Positions 25,770 to 36,082 are shown, numbered from the stretch's first letter. The stretch is DNA of 64,000 nucleotides from Marinobacter sp. SS21 (GCF_028369065.1 NZ_JAQNDA010000003.1:1-64000), one strand, 5' to 3'. Numbers and translations are program-made. The notes: generated from the sequence alone by a model not told the origin.

Positions 25770-25870
25770 TGACGCCGGTTTAATTCAAGCGACTGGGTTT
25801 CACATTGGAAACGCTTCAGCAGTGAGGCAATCGACTTGAGGGCAACGAAGAAGAAACTGAAGAGAAAAAG

Positions 25871-25961
25871 TGGCGGTGGGCCAGGGATTCGAACCCCGGG
25901 AAGGCTATTAACCTTCGCTGGTTTTCAAGACCAGTGCATTCAACCGCTCTGCCAGCCCACC
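25871..25961 (-). tRNA. tRNA-Ser (anticodon TGA), CCA encoded
   Basis: On the minus strand the acceptor 5' strand GGTGGGC (25961-25955) pairs with GCCCACC (25881-25875), followed by discriminator G and an encoded CCA (25873-25871). The anticodon stem-loop CTGGT-CTTGAAA-ACCAG gives anticodon TGA at 25927-25925. A long variable arm (AAGGTTAATAGCCTT) is typical of serine tRNAs, and the T-loop GGTTCGAATCC is intact. Confidence 0.97.
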
Positions 25962-26001
25962 GTATAACACTCTGTTCGCCATCATTGCGACAGCGGTGTG
26001 C

Positions 26002-26029
26002 ATGATACCGGATTCGCCTCCTCTGTCAA
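26002..26029 (-). promoter_or_regulatory. Sigma-70 promoter of tRNA-Ser
   Basis: On the minus strand a consensus TTGACA (26029-26024) and TATCAT (26007-26002) are 16 nt apart. This would start transcription about 33 nt before the mature tRNA 5' end. Confidence 0.75.
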
Positions 26030-26172
26030 CGCCTTGCAAGGCTTTATCAACATTAACGCGATGTAATGAAATCCTTTCGCCAAGTTAGGGTCGTAAACGA
26101 TTGAAAGTTCCTTCCCGAACACTATTATGGGGAGTAGCTTTAAACGTTTTCGTTTTTTACACGGAGATCACG

Positions 26173-26892
26173 ATGGAAGACAGACGATTTAACGGGCAGC
26201 AGAATCAGGGAGTTTACGCTGCTTCAGCCTCCCACGCCGGCGCGGGCATCCAAGCCGATGCAATGAAGGTGCTGCGTAATACTTATTCGCTGCTGGCGAT
26301 GACGCTGGCCTTTAGCGCCATCATGGCGGGTGTGTCCATGGCGGTTGGTCTTGGTCGTGGCGCAAGCCTGATCTGTAGCCTGGGCGCGTTGGCCCTGGTC
26401 TGGCTGGTGCTTCCGCGGACCGCCAACAGCTCCGCGGGCATTGGCGTGGTCTTCGCTTTCACCGGCCTGCTTGGCCTTTCGCTTGGCCCCCTGCTCCTCC
26501 ACTACCTGGCGATGCCTAATGGTGGCAGCATCGTAATGCAGGCCCTGGGTGGCACCGCTGCGGTATTCTTTGCGCTGTCCGGCTACGTTCTGACCACCCG
26601 CAAAGACTTCAGCTTCATGGGCGGATTCCTGTTCGCCGGCCTCATTGTGGTGCTTGTAGCCGCGCTTGGCGCTGTCGTTGCCGGCATGTTTGGCGTAGAA
26701 GTGAGCGCCTTCAGCCTGGCGATCAGTGCCGCCATCGTGATGCTGATGTCCGGTTTCATCCTGTTTGATACTAGCCGTATCATCAATGGTGGTGAAACCA
26801 ACTACATCATGGCCACTACCGCGCTTTACCTGAACATTTACAACCTGTTCACCAGCCTGCTTCATCTGATTGGTGCGTTCAGCGACGACTGA
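26173..26892 (+). CDS. yccA: Bax1-I/YccA family membrane protein
   Basis: This 239-residue protein has seven hydrophobic segments and the UPF0005/Bax inhibitor-1 pattern (VLRNTYSLLAMTLAFSAIMA at the first helix; FILFDTSRIINGGETNYIMATTALYLNIYN near the end). E. coli YccA modulates FtsH at the inner membrane. The start at 26173 has GGAG 6 nt upstream. An upstream in-frame TTG extension is unlikely. The tRNA-Ser-yccA-tus order is conserved in pseudomonads as I recall. Confidence 0.93.
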   Translation: MEDRRFNGQQNQGVYAASASHAGAGIQADAMKVLRNTYSLLAMTLAFSAIMAGVSMAVGLGRGASLICSLGALALVWLVLPRTANSSAGIGVVFAFTGLLGLSLGPLLLHYLAMPNGGSIVMQALGGTAAVFFALSGYVLTTRKDFSFMGGFLFAGLIVVLVAALGAVVAGMFGVEVSAFSLAISAAIVMLMSGFILFDTSRIINGGETNYIMATTALYLNIYNLFTSLLHLIGAFSDD

Positions 26893-26915
26893 TCTGCCCA
26901 AAAGTAGGTAAAAAG

Positions 26916-26942
26916 AGCCCCGGCCCACTGCCGGGGCTTTTT
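26916..26942 (+). terminator. Intrinsic terminator of yccA
   Basis: Stem AGCCCCGGC/GCCGGGGCT (26916-26924/26930-26938) has a 5-nt loop and five T. It separates yccA from the tus operon. Confidence 0.85.
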
Positions 26943-26993
26943 GGTTGTGGGTTACAATATTCAGTAAGTCATGTATTGCGCGTGTGAAATCCA

Positions 26994-27410
26994 ATGACAG
27001 CTTCCCAATTTGTGCAGTTTACCCTGGTGGTGACGGGCGCACCCTATACCAGCCAGGCACCGCAAACCGCCTTGCATTTCGCTAGAGCTGCGATCGCAGC
27101 CGGTCATACCATCGACCGGGTGTTTCTCTATGGCGATGGCGTCCAACTTGCCACCAATCTGGCTTGCGCCCCCAGCGACGAACCCAACTGGCACCGCAGC
27201 TGGAGCGAATTCCTGTCCGCCGCTAACATTCCGGCCGTTGCCTGCATCGCTTCGGCGCTGCGTCGCGGCGTCATTAATGACGAGGAACGCGCCCGATACG
27301 AGCGCGACGCCAACAATCTGGCATCGCCTTTTCAGCTGCTCGGCCTGGGAGAATGGGTGGAGAGCGTGGCGAGTACCTCCAAGGTTATCTATTTTCATGC
27401 CGGAGGCTGA
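26994..27410 (+). CDS. tusD: Sulfurtransferase complex subunit TusD
   Basis: TusD (138 residues) accepts persulfide sulfur from TusA in the pathway to 2-thiouridine in tRNA wobble positions. The DsrE-like fold starts FTLVVTGAPYTSQAPQTALHFARAA. The active cysteine sits in VACIASALRRGV. It is first in tusDCBE, with a 3-nt gap to tusC. Confidence 0.93.
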   Translation: MTASQFVQFTLVVTGAPYTSQAPQTALHFARAAIAAGHTIDRVFLYGDGVQLATNLACAPSDEPNWHRSWSEFLSAANIPAVACIASALRRGVINDEERARYERDANNLASPFQLLGLGEWVESVASTSKVIYFHAGG

Positions 27411-27413
27411 TGG

Positions 27414-27761
27414 ATGAGCGTACTGATCATTATCGACCAAGCCCCCTACGGCAACTGGAGCGGGCGCGAAGCCCTGGATATGGCCCTGTCACTGGCAGCC
27501 TTCGATCAACCGGTATCGCTTTTGTTTGTCGGGGCGGGCATCAACTGGCTGCGTAAGCAGCAGAACCCCGCCCCAATCCAGCAAAAGGGAGTCAACCGCA
27601 ACCTGGCTGGCGCCACGGTGTTTGGGATTGAAGAGCTGCTGGCCGATCAGGACGCGTTACAGCGTTATGGGCTTGGCGCAGAGGATCTACTCGACGGCGT
27701 CGCCATCACTCATTATGACCAAGATCTGCTTGCGAATTATTTGCACGTGGTTTGCCAATAG
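27414..27761 (+). CDS. tusC: Sulfurtransferase complex subunit TusC
   Basis: TusC (115 residues) is the structural DsrF-like member of the TusBCD hexamer. The sequence begins LIIIDQAPYGNWSGREALDMAL and has SLLFVGAGINWL. It lies between tusD and tusB in the operon. Confidence 0.92.
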   Translation: MSVLIIIDQAPYGNWSGREALDMALSLAAFDQPVSLLFVGAGINWLRKQQNPAPIQQKGVNRNLAGATVFGIEELLADQDALQRYGLGAEDLLDGVAITHYDQDLLANYLHVVCQ

Positions 27762-27772
27762 GACTGACAGCC

Positions 27773-28042
27773 ATGATGACGCTTCATATTCTGAACAAAT
27801 CGCCGGAACATCCCCGGTTTCGGCTCTGCCTTGAAGCCGTGGGCGACGCCGACCAGCTCCTGCTGATCGAGAATGCCGTGCTCGCACTCTCGGTTGAAGG
27901 CATCAAGCTGCCCGGCAGGATCATGGCTCTGGCATCAGACCTCGATGCCCGAGGCGTAAGCGTCGACGGCTCTGTAGACGCCATACATTACGATGGCATG
28001 GTCGCCCTTGCGGCGGCAGCGGATCGAGTTATCAGCTGGTAA
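27773..28042 (+). CDS. tusB: Sulfurtransferase complex subunit TusB
   Basis: TusB (89 residues, DsrH-like) starts MMTLHILNKSP and contains DADQLLLIENAVLAL, the usual short-family pattern. It completes the TusBCD complex. I used the ATG at 27773; the ATG at 27776 would remove one residue. It is followed by tusE after 6 nt. Confidence 0.9.
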   Translation: MMTLHILNKSPEHPRFRLCLEAVGDADQLLLIENAVLALSVEGIKLPGRIMALASDLDARGVSVDGSVDAIHYDGMVALAAAADRVISW

Positions 28043-28048
28043 ACCGTC

Positions 28049-28366
28049 ATGAGTCAGCCCAAACGCAATAACGAAGGATTTCTGGAGAACGCCTGGGAGT
28101 GGACCCCGGAAACGGCTTCCGAGATCGCCCGTGAGGACGACATCGACCTAGAGAATAACCACTGGGAAATCATTTCCTTCCTGAGAGGTTTTTACCGCGA
28201 GCACGAAATGTCACCACCCTCCAACCGACTGTTCGTCAAAGCCGTAAAAGAACATCTTGGGGAGGACAAAGGCAATAGCATCTATTTGATGCGTCTGTTT
28301 CCAGGAACGCCCGCCAAGACCGCCTGCAGAATCGCAGGACTGCCTCGCCCGACCAATTGCCTGTAA
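28049..28366 (+). CDS. tusE: Sulfur relay protein TusE (DsrC family)
   Basis: TusE (105 residues) takes sulfur from TusD and passes it to MnmA. The DsrC-type helical core (WTPETASEIAREDDIDL, HWEIISFLRGFYREHEM) and the C-terminal arm GTPAKTACRIAGLPRPTNCL carry the conserved penultimate cysteine. A second cysteine ten residues earlier (ACRIAG) resembles the two-cysteine arm of DsrC. Confidence 0.93.
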   Translation: MSQPKRNNEGFLENAWEWTPETASEIAREDDIDLENNHWEIISFLRGFYREHEMSPPSNRLFVKAVKEHLGEDKGNSIYLMRLFPGTPAKTACRIAGLPRPTNCL

Positions 28367-28382
28367 TCATTTTGGAGTCACT

Positions 28383-29417
28383 ATGGAAACTCAGGGGAAC
28401 CCACTACCGGAACCCAAGCCAGGAGAACACCCCTTCGCGCCGTACGTTCGCATACTGGGCAAGGGTAAGCGGGGCTCACGCTCGCTGAACTGGGATGAGG
28501 CCCGCCATGCCATGGCAATGATCCTCAACGGTGACGTCGAAGACGTTCAGCTTGGCGCTTTTTTGATGCTTCTGCGCGTCAAGGAAGAAACCGCCGACGA
28601 ACTGGCCGGTTTTGTTCAGGCGGTACGGGACCAGGCGGAAGCTCCGGTCGGATTGAAGGTCGATATCGATTGGTCCTCTTACGCAGGTAAACGCCGCCAC
28701 GCGCCCTGGTATCTGTTCTCGGTACTGATGCTAAGCTCTTATGGCCTGCGCGTGTTCATCCACGGTGCCGAGGGCCACACCCCCGAGCGAATGTATTTGA
28801 GCGAAGCGTTAGCCGCGTTCGGCTTCAAGCCAGCCAGCTCCTGGAGCGACGTTCGCGCCCAGCTCGAGCTGCACAACTTCAGTTACCTCCCCCTATCCTG
28901 CTTCGCCGAGAACCTGGCCAAAATGATCGACCTGCGTCCAGTGATGGGGCTGCGCTCTCCGGTGCACTCCCTCTCTCGACTCATTAATCCACTGAATGCG
29001 CCAACGGTGCTGCAAGGTATCTTCCACCCCCCTTACGCCGGGCTTCACCAGGAAGCGGGACTTAGGCTGGGATACAGTCGCGTGGCGGTCATTCGCGGAG
29101 AAGGCGGAGAAATCGAGCGCAACCCTGACAACGCACTCACGGTCTATAAGACCGAACGCCGTGACAATGGCGAGGGGGCGCTGAGCGAAGAGGTCTGGCC
29201 TGCCCTGTTCGACCGCCGTCACGTTAAACCACAGTCACTGAGCACCAATCATATGAAGGCGGTGTGGCGGGGTGAGGCCAGCGACTCCTATGGCGAAGCC
29301 GCAGCAATCTCCACCGCCGCACTGGCACTATTGGAAGCCGGAAAGGCCAGCGACCAGGAAAGCGCCATGGCCTTGGCGAAGGAGCTTTGGGAAAACCGGG
29401 ACAGAGCCCGGTTCTGA
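28383..29417 (+). CDS. ybiB: YbiB/TrpD2-type glycosyl transferase family protein
   Basis: This 344-residue protein resembles anthranilate phosphoribosyltransferase in fold (YVRILGKGKRGSRSLNWDEAR at the start; LGAFLMLLRVKEETADELAGF) but lacks a canonical PRPP site. This matches the TrpD2/YbiB family, reported as DNA-binding rather than catalytic. It is the last gene after tusE (16-nt gap). Its stop is followed at 7 nt by a hairpin terminator. Confidence 0.88.
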   Translation: METQGNPLPEPKPGEHPFAPYVRILGKGKRGSRSLNWDEARHAMAMILNGDVEDVQLGAFLMLLRVKEETADELAGFVQAVRDQAEAPVGLKVDIDWSSYAGKRRHAPWYLFSVLMLSSYGLRVFIHGAEGHTPERMYLSEALAAFGFKPASSWSDVRAQLELHNFSYLPLSCFAENLAKMIDLRPVMGLRSPVHSLSRLINPLNAPTVLQGIFHPPYAGLHQEAGLRLGYSRVAVIRGEGGEIERNPDNALTVYKTERRDNGEGALSEEVWPALFDRRHVKPQSLSTNHMKAVWRGEASDSYGEAAAISTAALALLEAGKASDQESAMALAKELWENRDRARF

Positions 29418-29423
29418 GGGAAA

Positions 29424-29455
29424 TCGGGCGGTCAGTCCTGTCCGCCCGACCTTTT
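29424..29455 (+). terminator. Intrinsic terminator of the tus-ybiB operon
   Basis: Stem TCGGGCGG/CCGCCCGA (29424-29431/29442-29449) with a 10-nt loop precedes CCTTTTCTT. It overlaps the last codons of the convergent gene ending at 29432. Confidence 0.6.
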
Positions 29456-29785
29456 CTTGCCGGACACCGCGGACCGGCGGGCAAGGTCTTCCGCCGTGCC
29501 AATAAAACTACTCAGGCCATTCTCGAACAGGTCCGAGCCGAAACGCAGGAACTGACGGGTCGATTCCTTAGCGGCCGCCTCGGGAATGTCCTTGAACGCT
29601 TCGCCCACACCACGCTTGACACCCTGACTCACTTTGGGCTCAATATTCTCGGCAGCCTCGATCAGCTCCTGAACTTTCTTATTCAGGAACGGTTTGAGAA
29701 CCGCCAGGTAAAACAAGCTAATGACAGCAAAAACAACAACAGCGGTCGCTGCAACCTGAATCAACAGCATCTGCCAGAGTTCCAT
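29432..29785 (-). CDS. Small membrane-anchored protein of unknown function
   Basis: This 117-residue protein has one N-terminal membrane segment (LLIQVAATAVVVFAVISLFYLAV, about residues 7-29, in two parts) followed by a charged helical region (NKKVQELIEAAENIEPKVSQG). I do not recognise a named family. The ATG at 29785 has GGAGAG upstream; a longer frame to 29893 runs into the DUF445 gene. It lies 49 nt downstream of DUF445 on the same strand. Confidence 0.8.
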   Translation of the reverse strand: MELWQMLLIQVAATAVVVFAVISLFYLAVLKPFLNKKVQELIEAAENIEPKVSQGVKRGVGEAFKDIPEAAAKESTRQFLRFGSDLFENGLSSFIGTAEDLARRSAVSGKKRSGGQD

Positions 29786-29834
29786 AGTTTCTCTCCAGTT
29801 TTCCAGTGCCCCCTCTATAAAGGGAAGCCAAGCG

Positions 29835-31067
29835 TCAAATAAACGTAAACAGCCCAAACTGGATGGCGCCAGCCAGGGCGCCAAGCAAACCACCCACCAC
29901 CATCAGTTGCAATTCTTCTTCCCGGAACGCCGGCCTGAGAATATCCTGAAACTCCGCAGGCTCCAATCGCTTCATCTGCTCGGACAGCACGCCCGCTACA
30001 ATTGGCGCCCTTTCCCGGTTGAACTCCCGATCATCGAACACATCTCTGGTAGCCATGACCGCCTTGTCGTTCATCGCCTTCTTAAGGTCGGTATAGCCGG
30101 TCATTCCAATGGCCAGCTGGGTGGTGAGTTTCATGACTACGGTATTATCCAGTAACGGGCGCAGATGCTTCTGGATGATGGCCCGTGTGCGATCCCCATG
30201 ATCGCCATGGAGCATGGCATCGGCCACTCTTTCCACCGTGAACAGCTCTTCGGCAACGAGCCGTGACCAGATGTCACTGATTTCGGGCTGACGACGCAGA
30301 AAAAGACCCTGCACTCGCCAGAACAGCAAGCGCCGGGGCTTGAGCGGGCTAAAGATCAGGTTGATGGCGAGCCAGTTGGTGACAAAGCCTACCACCAGGC
30401 CGCCAAGCGGCAGCAACCAGGGCTCGGGATAACGCAGCCAGAGCGGTGCCAGGATCGCCCCCAGCAGGCCACCAATGATGGCACCTTTATTGATGACCGA
30501 GTTCAACTCCACCGAACCCGCCTGCTTGAAGATGCGGTTCATCAAATCAGGGTGGCGGGTCAACTCACGGCTGAGTAGCGCCTTGAGATCAACGAGATCA
30601 TTGAGATCGTCACCAAAGTCTTCAACCAGAGATTCGATACGGGAAGGCAATTGCTCCCGAGCCCATTCGTAAATGCGATTGCGAAGGAACAACGGCAAGT
30701 TGTCCCACAATACCGGCTGAATCTCATACATGACTTCATCGATATACTCGTCCAGCCGGGGGTTCACCTGCGACACGATCTGCTCGACGATTCGCTGGGG
30801 TTCCAGCTTGCTGTATACGGCGTTGAGGTTTCCGAACTGCTGCAGCGTACGGTCGATACAGATATGCGCCATCTTTTCGGCTTTGCGGGGAATAACACCC
30901 TGCCAGCCAATAACACCGACCCCGATAAACTGGACCGGATAGAACGACATCTGAATAGCAAGCCAGTTGGTTACCCAACCGACTATTGCCGCCATTAATG
31001 GCACAGACCAAAGTGCGATATCGACCAAAAGAAACCCCAAAAGACAAGTTTGAGCGCTAAAGCGCAA
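29835..31067 (-). CDS. DUF445 family membrane protein
   Basis: This protein of about 400 residues has hydrophobic ends and a middle pair (PLMAAIVGWVTNWLAIQMSFYP, repeated later as LGGLVVGFVTNWLAINLIFSP). This internal duplication with NWLAI motifs is typical of DUF445/YheB proteins. Function is unknown. No ATG is available near the start; TTG codons at 31067 or 31028 are the candidates, the latter giving a start just before the first helix. Confidence 0.85.
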   Translation of the reverse strand: MRFSAQTCLLGFLLVDIALWSVPLMAAIVGWVTNWLAIQMSFYPVQFIGVGVIGWQGVIPRKAEKMAHICIDRTLQQFGNLNAVYSKLEPQRIVEQIVSQVNPRLDEYIDEVMYEIQPVLWDNLPLFLRNRIYEWAREQLPSRIESLVEDFGDDLNDLVDLKALLSRELTRHPDLMNRIFKQAGSVELNSVINKGAIIGGLLGAILAPLWLRYPEPWLLPLGGLVVGFVTNWLAINLIFSPLKPRRLLFWRVQGLFLRRQPEISDIWSRLVAEELFTVERVADAMLHGDHGDRTRAIIQKHLRPLLDNTVVMKLTTQLAIGMTGYTDLKKAMNDKAVMATRDVFDDREFNRERAPIVAGVLSEQMKRLEPAEFQDILRPAFREEELQLMVVGGLLGALAGAIQFGLFTFI

Positions 31068-31198
31068 GCAAATAGGTCAGTGAGCGCCTGACGACAGGAC
31101 GACCACCTTTTCTTAGTTGGCTAAATGATGATGTATTAGCTTTCCACCGGCATTGGCCGTGCAGCCCCCAAATGGGCGAAAACCAGGCAGCAAAAAAA

Positions 31199-31225
31199 AG
31201 ACCGGCGCAATGCCGGTCTCTTTTT
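31199..31225. terminator. Bidirectional terminator after nfuA
   Basis: Stem AGACCGGC/GCCGGTCT (31199-31206/31212-31219) has a 5-nt loop and T-rich flanks on both strands (eight T on the minus strand from 31199 to 31192). It ends the nfuA transcript. Confidence 0.8.
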
Positions 31226-31272
31226 GAAGTCAACCAGTTAGGGGTCCCAAATAAATCTGGAATCCCTAGATC

Positions 31273-31284
31273 TCAGAGGCTCCC
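31273..31284. repeat. Partial match to the IS-end-like arm
   Basis: TCAGAGGCTCCC matches 12 nt of the repeat arm found at 2349-2365 and 10437-10453. It lies 8 nt past the nfuA stop. At this length chance or decay are both possible. Confidence 0.3.
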
Positions 31285-31291
31285 GCGTCCA

Positions 31292-31879
31292 TTACTGGTA
31301 GTATGCATTATCCTTGACAGAATGATCTGTCACGTCTCTCACCGCGGTGATCTCAGGAACCCGCTCCTTCAGGGTGGTTTCGACGCCCTGCTTCAGGGTC
31401 AGGCTGACGGCACTGCAGCCCTGACACCCGCCGCCAAATCTCAGCACTGCAATGGACTCTTCCACCACCTCCACCAGCGACACCTCGCCCCCGTGGGACG
31501 CCAACCCGGGGTTGATCTCGGACGCGAGCACGTAGTTGATGCGATCGGTGAGCGGCGCATTTTCGTCGACATTGGGCACCTTGGCGTTTGGCGCCTTGAT
31601 GGTGAGCTGGCCGCCCATCTGGTCCTTGGAGTAATCGACAAACGCCTCCTCCAGAAACGGCACTGAGGCATGGTCCAGGTACAGGACAAATTTACCGAGT
31701 TCAATCTTCTCGTCGGTCGGCACAATCTCGTTGGGCGGACAGTAAGCCAAACAGGTTTCCGCGTGCTTGGTGCCTGGCTGGGTCACGAAGATTCGGACGC
31801 CCATGCCTTCCACATCCTGCTTTTCAATAAGTTGCGCTAAGTAGTCACGCGCGGGATCTGTCACAGTTACCTGGGCCAT
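31292..31879 (-). CDS. nfuA: Fe-S biogenesis protein NfuA
   Basis: NfuA (195 residues) carries and delivers 4Fe-4S clusters. It has an N-terminal degenerate A-type (HesB-like) domain and a C-terminal Nfu domain with the cluster-binding Cys152 and Cys155 in [12 protein letters not shown]. The N-terminal domain lacks the full three-cysteine A-type pattern, as expected for NfuA. It is divergent from metH, which fits the pseudomonad order. Confidence 0.96.
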   Translation of the reverse strand: MAQVTVTDPARDYLAQLIEKQDVEGMGVRIFVTQPGTKHAETCLAYCPPNEIVPTDEKIELGKFVLYLDHASVPFLEEAFVDYSKDQMGGQLTIKAPNAKVPNVDENAPLTDRINYVLASEINPGLASHGGEVSLVEVVEESIAVLRFGGGCQGCSAVSLTLKQGVETTLKERVPEITAVRDVTDHSVKDNAYYQ

Positions 31880-32029
31880 CTCTACAACCTGTTCAACGAA
31901 TGTGGGACTATTTTAATGGACTTGCCGACAACAAAAAAGACCAAGTAAAACACTCAGTCTTTTGTCCGCGGCGGCAGATTGGCGATAATATCGATAGATC
32001 AAATGCATCGGGACGCAATTCCGCAATTT

Positions 32030-32038
32030 TGCTATGAT
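32030..32038 (+). promoter_or_regulatory. Extended -10 promoter of metH
   Basis: TGCTATGAT gives an extended -10 (TGn-TATGAT) 43 nt before the metH ATG. No good -35 is at the right distance. I see no cobalamin or SAM riboswitch fold in the 200-nt spacer. Confidence 0.5.
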
Positions 32039-32081
32039 CTCGCGCCACTGATACTTCCCTGAACCCTCGGAACTGTTTGTT

Positions 32082-35000
32082 ATGACTGATCGCGAAACGC
32101 GCCTAGCCTCACTCAACAAGATTTTGAAAGAGCGCATCGTCATTCTCGATGGTGGCATGGGCACCATGATCCAGAACGAGAAACTGGACGAAGCCGCGTT
32201 TCGTGGCGAGCGGTTCGCCGATTACGACCGGGAAGTCCGGGGTAACAACGACTTGCTGTGCCTGTCCCAGCCCGACCTGCTCCTCAGAATCCATGAGGAT
32301 TACCTGGTGGCCGGCGCCGACATCATTGAAACAAACACCTTCAACTCCACCCAGCTGTCCCAGGCCGACTACGGCCTTGAGGCCATCGCTCGTGAACTCA
32401 ATGTGGAATCGGCCCGGCTTGCCCGCCAGATTGCCGATGAGGTGACCGCACGCAATCCGGACAAGCCGCGTTTTGTTGCCGGCGCGGTGGGGCCCACCTC
32501 CCGCACCGCCTCCATATCGCCCGATGTCAACAACCCCGGGTTCAGAAATGTAGATTTTCAAACCCTGGTGGACAATTACTACGAGGCGGTCGGCGGCTTG
32601 GTCGAGGGTGGCTCTGACCTGATCCTGATCGAAACCGTTTTCGATACGCTGAACGCCAAGGCCGCAATTTACGCCACTCAACAGTATTTTGAGGACAGCG
32701 GCATTTTCTTGCCGATCATGATCTCTGGCACCATTACCGATGCCTCTGGCCGAACGCTTTCCGGCCAAACCACCGAGGCGTTCTGGAACTCCATCGCCCA
32801 TGCCCGGCCCATCTCCGTAGGCCTTAACTGTGCCCTGGGCGCCGACGCCCTGCGGCCCTACGTCGAGGAGCTGTCCAATCGGGCGACCACCTACGTCAGT
32901 GCCCACCCCAACGCCGGCCTGCCCAACGAGTTCGGCGAATACGACCAGTCGCCGGAAGAGATGGCGGAGATTGTCGAAGGCTTCGCCCGGGACGGGTTCC
33001 TAAACATTATCGGCGGCTGCTGCGGCTCCCGACCGGATCACATCGCCGCCATCGCCAAAGCGGTTGAAAAGTACCCGCCCAGGCAGATTCCTGACATCAA
33101 GCCGGCGCTGCGCCTGTCTGGCCTGGAGCCGTTCACCGGCGACGAGAACACACTGTTCATTAATGTGGGCGAACGGACCAACGTCACCGGTTCCAAGCGT
33201 TTCCTCCGTCTGATCAAGGAAGAACAGTACGAAGAGGCCCTCAGCGTAGCCCGGGACCAGGTTGAAAACGGCGCCCAGATCATCGACATCAACATGGACG
33301 AAGGCATGCTGGAGTCCCAGGACGTGATGGTCACGTTCCTGAACCTGGTGGCCTCGGAACCCGACATTTCCCGCGTCCCCATTATGCTGGACTCCTCGAA
33401 ATGGGAAGTGATCGAAGCGGGCTTGCGCTGCGTCCAGGGCAAGCCTGTGGTCAACTCCATCAGTCTCAAGGAAGGCGAAGAAGAGTTCATCAAACGCGCT
33501 CGCGATTGCATGCGCTACGGTGCCGCCGTGGTGGTCATGGCGTTTGACGAGACCGGCCAGGCCGACACCTACGAGCGCAAGACCGAAATCTGCCAGCGTT
33601 CCTATGACGTGCTGACTGGCATCGGATTCAATCCTGGGGACATCATTTTCGACCCCAACATCTTTGCCATCGCCACTGGCATCGAAGAGCACAACAACTA
33701 CGCAGTGGATTTCATCAACGCCACCCGCTGGATCCGCACCAACCTGCCCCACGCCTCGGTTTCCGGCGGTGTCAGTAACGTCTCGTTCTCTTTCCGTGGT
33801 AACGACGTCGTTCGCGAGGCGATCCATTCGGTGTTTCTGTACCACGCCATCAAGGCCGGCATGAACATGGGGATTGTCAATCCCGGACAGCTGGTGATTT
33901 ACGACGAAATCGACCCCGAGCTGAAAGAGCTGGTTGAGGACGTCGTGCTCAATAAGCGCGACGACGCCACCGACCGCCTGCTGGAAATCGCCGAACGCTA
34001 CAAAGGCAAAGGAGGCAAGACCCAGGAAGAGGATCTGGCCTGGCGCAAGTGGCCGGTGGAGAAACGCGTCGAACACGCGCTGGTCAAAGGCATCACCACC
34101 TACATCGTAGAGGACACTGAAATCTGCCGGCAGGAGGCCGCACGCCCCATCGAGGTCATCGAAGGTCCGCTGATGGATGGTATGAGCGTGGTCGGCGACC
34201 TGTTCGGTGACGGCAAGATGTTCCTCCCCCAAGTGGTCAAGAGCGCTCGCGTGATGAAGCAGGCGGTCGCCCACCTGATCCCGTTCATTGAGGCGGAGAA
34301 AAGCGGAGGCCAAAAAGCCAAGGGAAAAATTCTCATGGCCACGGTCAAGGGCGATGTGCACGATATCGGCAAGAACATCGTCGGGGTGGTGCTGCAGTGC
34401 AATAACTATGAAGTGATCGATCTTGGCGTCATGGTGCCCTGCGACAAGATTCTCGAGACCGCCCGGAAAGAAAACGTCGACATCATCGGGCTGAGCGGCC
34501 TGATCACGCCGTCCCTGGACGAAATGGTCTACGTTGCCCGCGAAATGCAGCGCCTGGACTTCGACATTCCTCTGATGATCGGTGGCGCTACCACCTCCAA
34601 GGCCCACACCGCGGTCAAGATCGAACCTCAGTACAAGAATGACATTGCCCTCTACGTGGCCGACGCCTCCCGCTGCGTGAACGTCGCTTCCCAGCTGCTG
34701 AGCGATACCGCCAAGACCGCCTTCGTTGACGCAGCCAGAACGGAGTACGACGAGATCCGCGAGCGCAGAAAGAACCGGGGCGACCGGGTCAAACTGGTTT
34801 CCCTGAACGAAGCCCGGGAGCGCGCAACGGAACTCGACTGGAGCAATTTCACGCCGTCCAAACCGGCCTTTACCGGTATCCGCACGTTCGACGACTATGA
34901 CCTGTCCGAACTGGTGGACTACATCGACTGGACCCCGTTCTTCATTTCCTGGGACCTGTCCGGAAAATACCCCGCCATCTTCGACGATCCCAAGCGCGGT

Positions 35001-35780
35001 GACGCCGCACGCACGCTGTTTGACGATGCCCAGCGCATTCTCCGCCAGATGATCGATGAGCGGCGCGTCACGGCGCGAGGCGTCATAGGTTTCTGGCCAG
35101 CCAACCGACGGGGTGACGACATCGTGGTGTATCGCGACGAATCCCGCAGCGAAGAACTCACGACTCTGCACCACCTGCGCCAGCAAGACGAAAAGTCACC
35201 CGGCAAGGCCATGTCCGCGCTGTCGGATTTTCTGCTGCCTGAGGATGCCGGACAGTGCGATTACGTTGGCGGTTTTGCTGTGACGACCGGCATTGGGGCC
35301 GAAGAACTCGCCAACGAATACAAAGAACGCAACGACGATTACAACGCCATCATGGTCAAGGCCCTCGCCGACCGTCTTGCGGAAGCCTTTGCAGAACGTA
35401 TGCATGAGCGTGTGCGGAAGGAATTCTGGGGCTATGCTCCCGAGGAAACGCTGGCCAATGAGGAGCTGATTCGAGAGCGATACCTCGGCATCCGCCCTGC
35501 GCCCGGTTACCCAGCGTGCCCGGATCATACCGAAAAGGCGGCCTTGTTTGAGCTGCTGGATGCCACCAGGCAAACCAGCATCGAGCTCACGGAACACTTC
35601 GCCATGTTCCCGGCCGCAGCCGTGTCGGGCTGGTACTTCGCCCACCCCGATTCCAAGTATTTTGCCGTCGGAAGAATTGGCCGCGACCAAGTTGAAGACT
35701 ATGCTGAACGAAAGGGCGTATCACGAGAGGATGCCGAACGCTGGCTAGCCCCCAGCCTGGCCTACGATCCGGCGGAATAA
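32082..35780 (+). CDS. metH: Cobalamin-dependent methionine synthase
   Basis: MetH (1232 residues, full length) transfers the methyl group of methyltetrahydrofolate to homocysteine. The homocysteine module ([11 protein letters not shown]; zinc cysteines in GLNCALGAD and [12 protein letters not shown]) is followed by the pterin-binding module ([19 protein letters not shown]). The B12 module has [11 protein letters not shown] with the axial His near residue 758, and the reactivation domain has [19 protein letters not shown]2970 gene follows at 50 nt. The enzyme implies B12 supply. Confidence 0.98.
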   Translation: MTDRETRLASLNKILKERIVILDGGMGTMIQNEKLDEAAFRGERFADYDREVRGNNDLLCLSQPDLLLRIHEDYLVAGADIIETNTFNSTQLSQADYGLEAIARELNVESARLARQIADEVTARNPDKPRFVAGAVGPTSRTASISPDVNNPGFRNVDFQTLVDNYYEAVGGLVEGGSDLILIETVFDTLNAKAAIYATQQYFEDSGIFLPIMISGTITDASGRTLSGQTTEAFWNSIAHARPISVGLNCALGADALRPYVEELSNRATTYVSAHPNAGLPNEFGEYDQSPEEMAEIVEGFARDGFLNIIGGCCGSRPDHIAAIAKAVEKYPPRQIPDIKPALRLSGLEPFTGDENTLFINVGERTNVTGSKRFLRLIKEEQYEEALSVARDQVENGAQIIDINMDEGMLESQDVMVTFLNLVASEPDISRVPIMLDSSKWEVIEAGLRCVQGKPVVNSISLKEGEEEFIKRARDCMRYGAAVVVMAFDETGQADTYERKTEICQRSYDVLTGIGFNPGDIIFDPNIFAIATGIEEHNNYAVDFINATRWIRTNLPHASVSGGVSNVSFSFRGNDVVREAIHSVFLYHAIKAGMNMGIVNPGQLVIYDEIDPELKELVEDVVLNKRDDATDRLLEIAERYKGKGGKTQEEDLAWRKWPVEKRVEHALVKGITTYIVEDTEICRQEAARPIEVIEGPLMDGMSVVGDLFGDGKMFLPQVVKSARVMKQAVAHLIPFIEAEKSGGQKAKGKILMATVKGDVHDIGKNIVGVVLQCNNYEVIDLGVMVPCDKILETARKENVDIIGLSGLITPSLDEMVYVAREMQRLDFDIPLMIGGATTSKAHTAVKIEPQYKNDIALYVADASRCVNVASQLLSDTAKTAFVDAARTEYDEIRERRKNRGDRVKLVSLNEARERATELDWSNFTPSKPAFTGIRTFDDYDLSELVDYIDWTPFFISWDLSGKYPAIFDDPKRGDAARTLFDDAQRILRQMIDERRVTARGVIGFWPANRRGDDIVVYRDESRSEELTTLHHLRQQDEKSPGKAMSALSDFLLPEDAGQCDYVGGFAVTTGIGAEELANEYKERNDDYNAIMVKALADRLAEAFAERMHERVRKEFWGYAPEETLANEELIRERYLGIRPAPGYPACPDHTEKAALFELLDATRQTSIELTEHFAMFPAAAVSGWYFAHPDSKYFAVGRIGRDQVEDYAERKGVSREDAERWLAPSLAYDPAE

Positions 35781-35830
35781 CGGAGACTGATGCCGGGAGC
35801 CAGCCGTGTCGAACGGAGGGAGATCGCACC

Positions 35831-36076
35831 ATGACCAATCGGAACGAAGACACCGCTAAAACCGCTGGCCACAGGCAAGGCACCAGCAGCCCCGGTGTTC
35901 TCAAGGTGATGCAGAGCATTCTTGCCGGCGCGTTTGGCGTTCAATCCAACAAGCGCCGGGAAGAAGATTTTGCCAGCCACAGCCCCTGGCCTTACATCGC
36001 TGCGGGTGTGCTGTTTACGGTCGGCTTCGTGGCCACCCTGATCCTGCTGGTGCAATGGGTCCTGGCAACCAGCTAG
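35831..36076 (+). CDS. DUF2970 family small membrane protein
   Basis: This 81-residue protein has a DUF2970 pattern: VLKVMQSILAGAFGVQSNKRREEDF, then one membrane helix (PYIAAGVLFTVGFVATLILLV). It lies 50 nt after metH with GGGAG before its ATG and is likely cotranscribed. Function is unknown. Confidence 0.85.
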   Translation: MTNRNEDTAKTAGHRQGTSSPGVLKVMQSILAGAFGVQSNKRREEDFASHSPWPYIAAGVLFTVGFVATLILLVQWVLATS

Positions 36077-36082
36077 CGACAG

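Noticed and set aside
31273..31284. Third full copy of the IS-end arm
   Set aside because: Only 12 nt match, so it is recorded as a weak partial repeat rather than an element end.
31880..32081. Cobalamin riboswitch before metH
   Set aside because: The spacer is about 200 nt but shows no B12-box-like sequence or the required long fold; an extended -10 lies only 43 nt from the ATG.
33000..35186. 728-codon minus-strand open frame
   Set aside because: It lies wholly antisense to metH and is a by-product of metH codon use.
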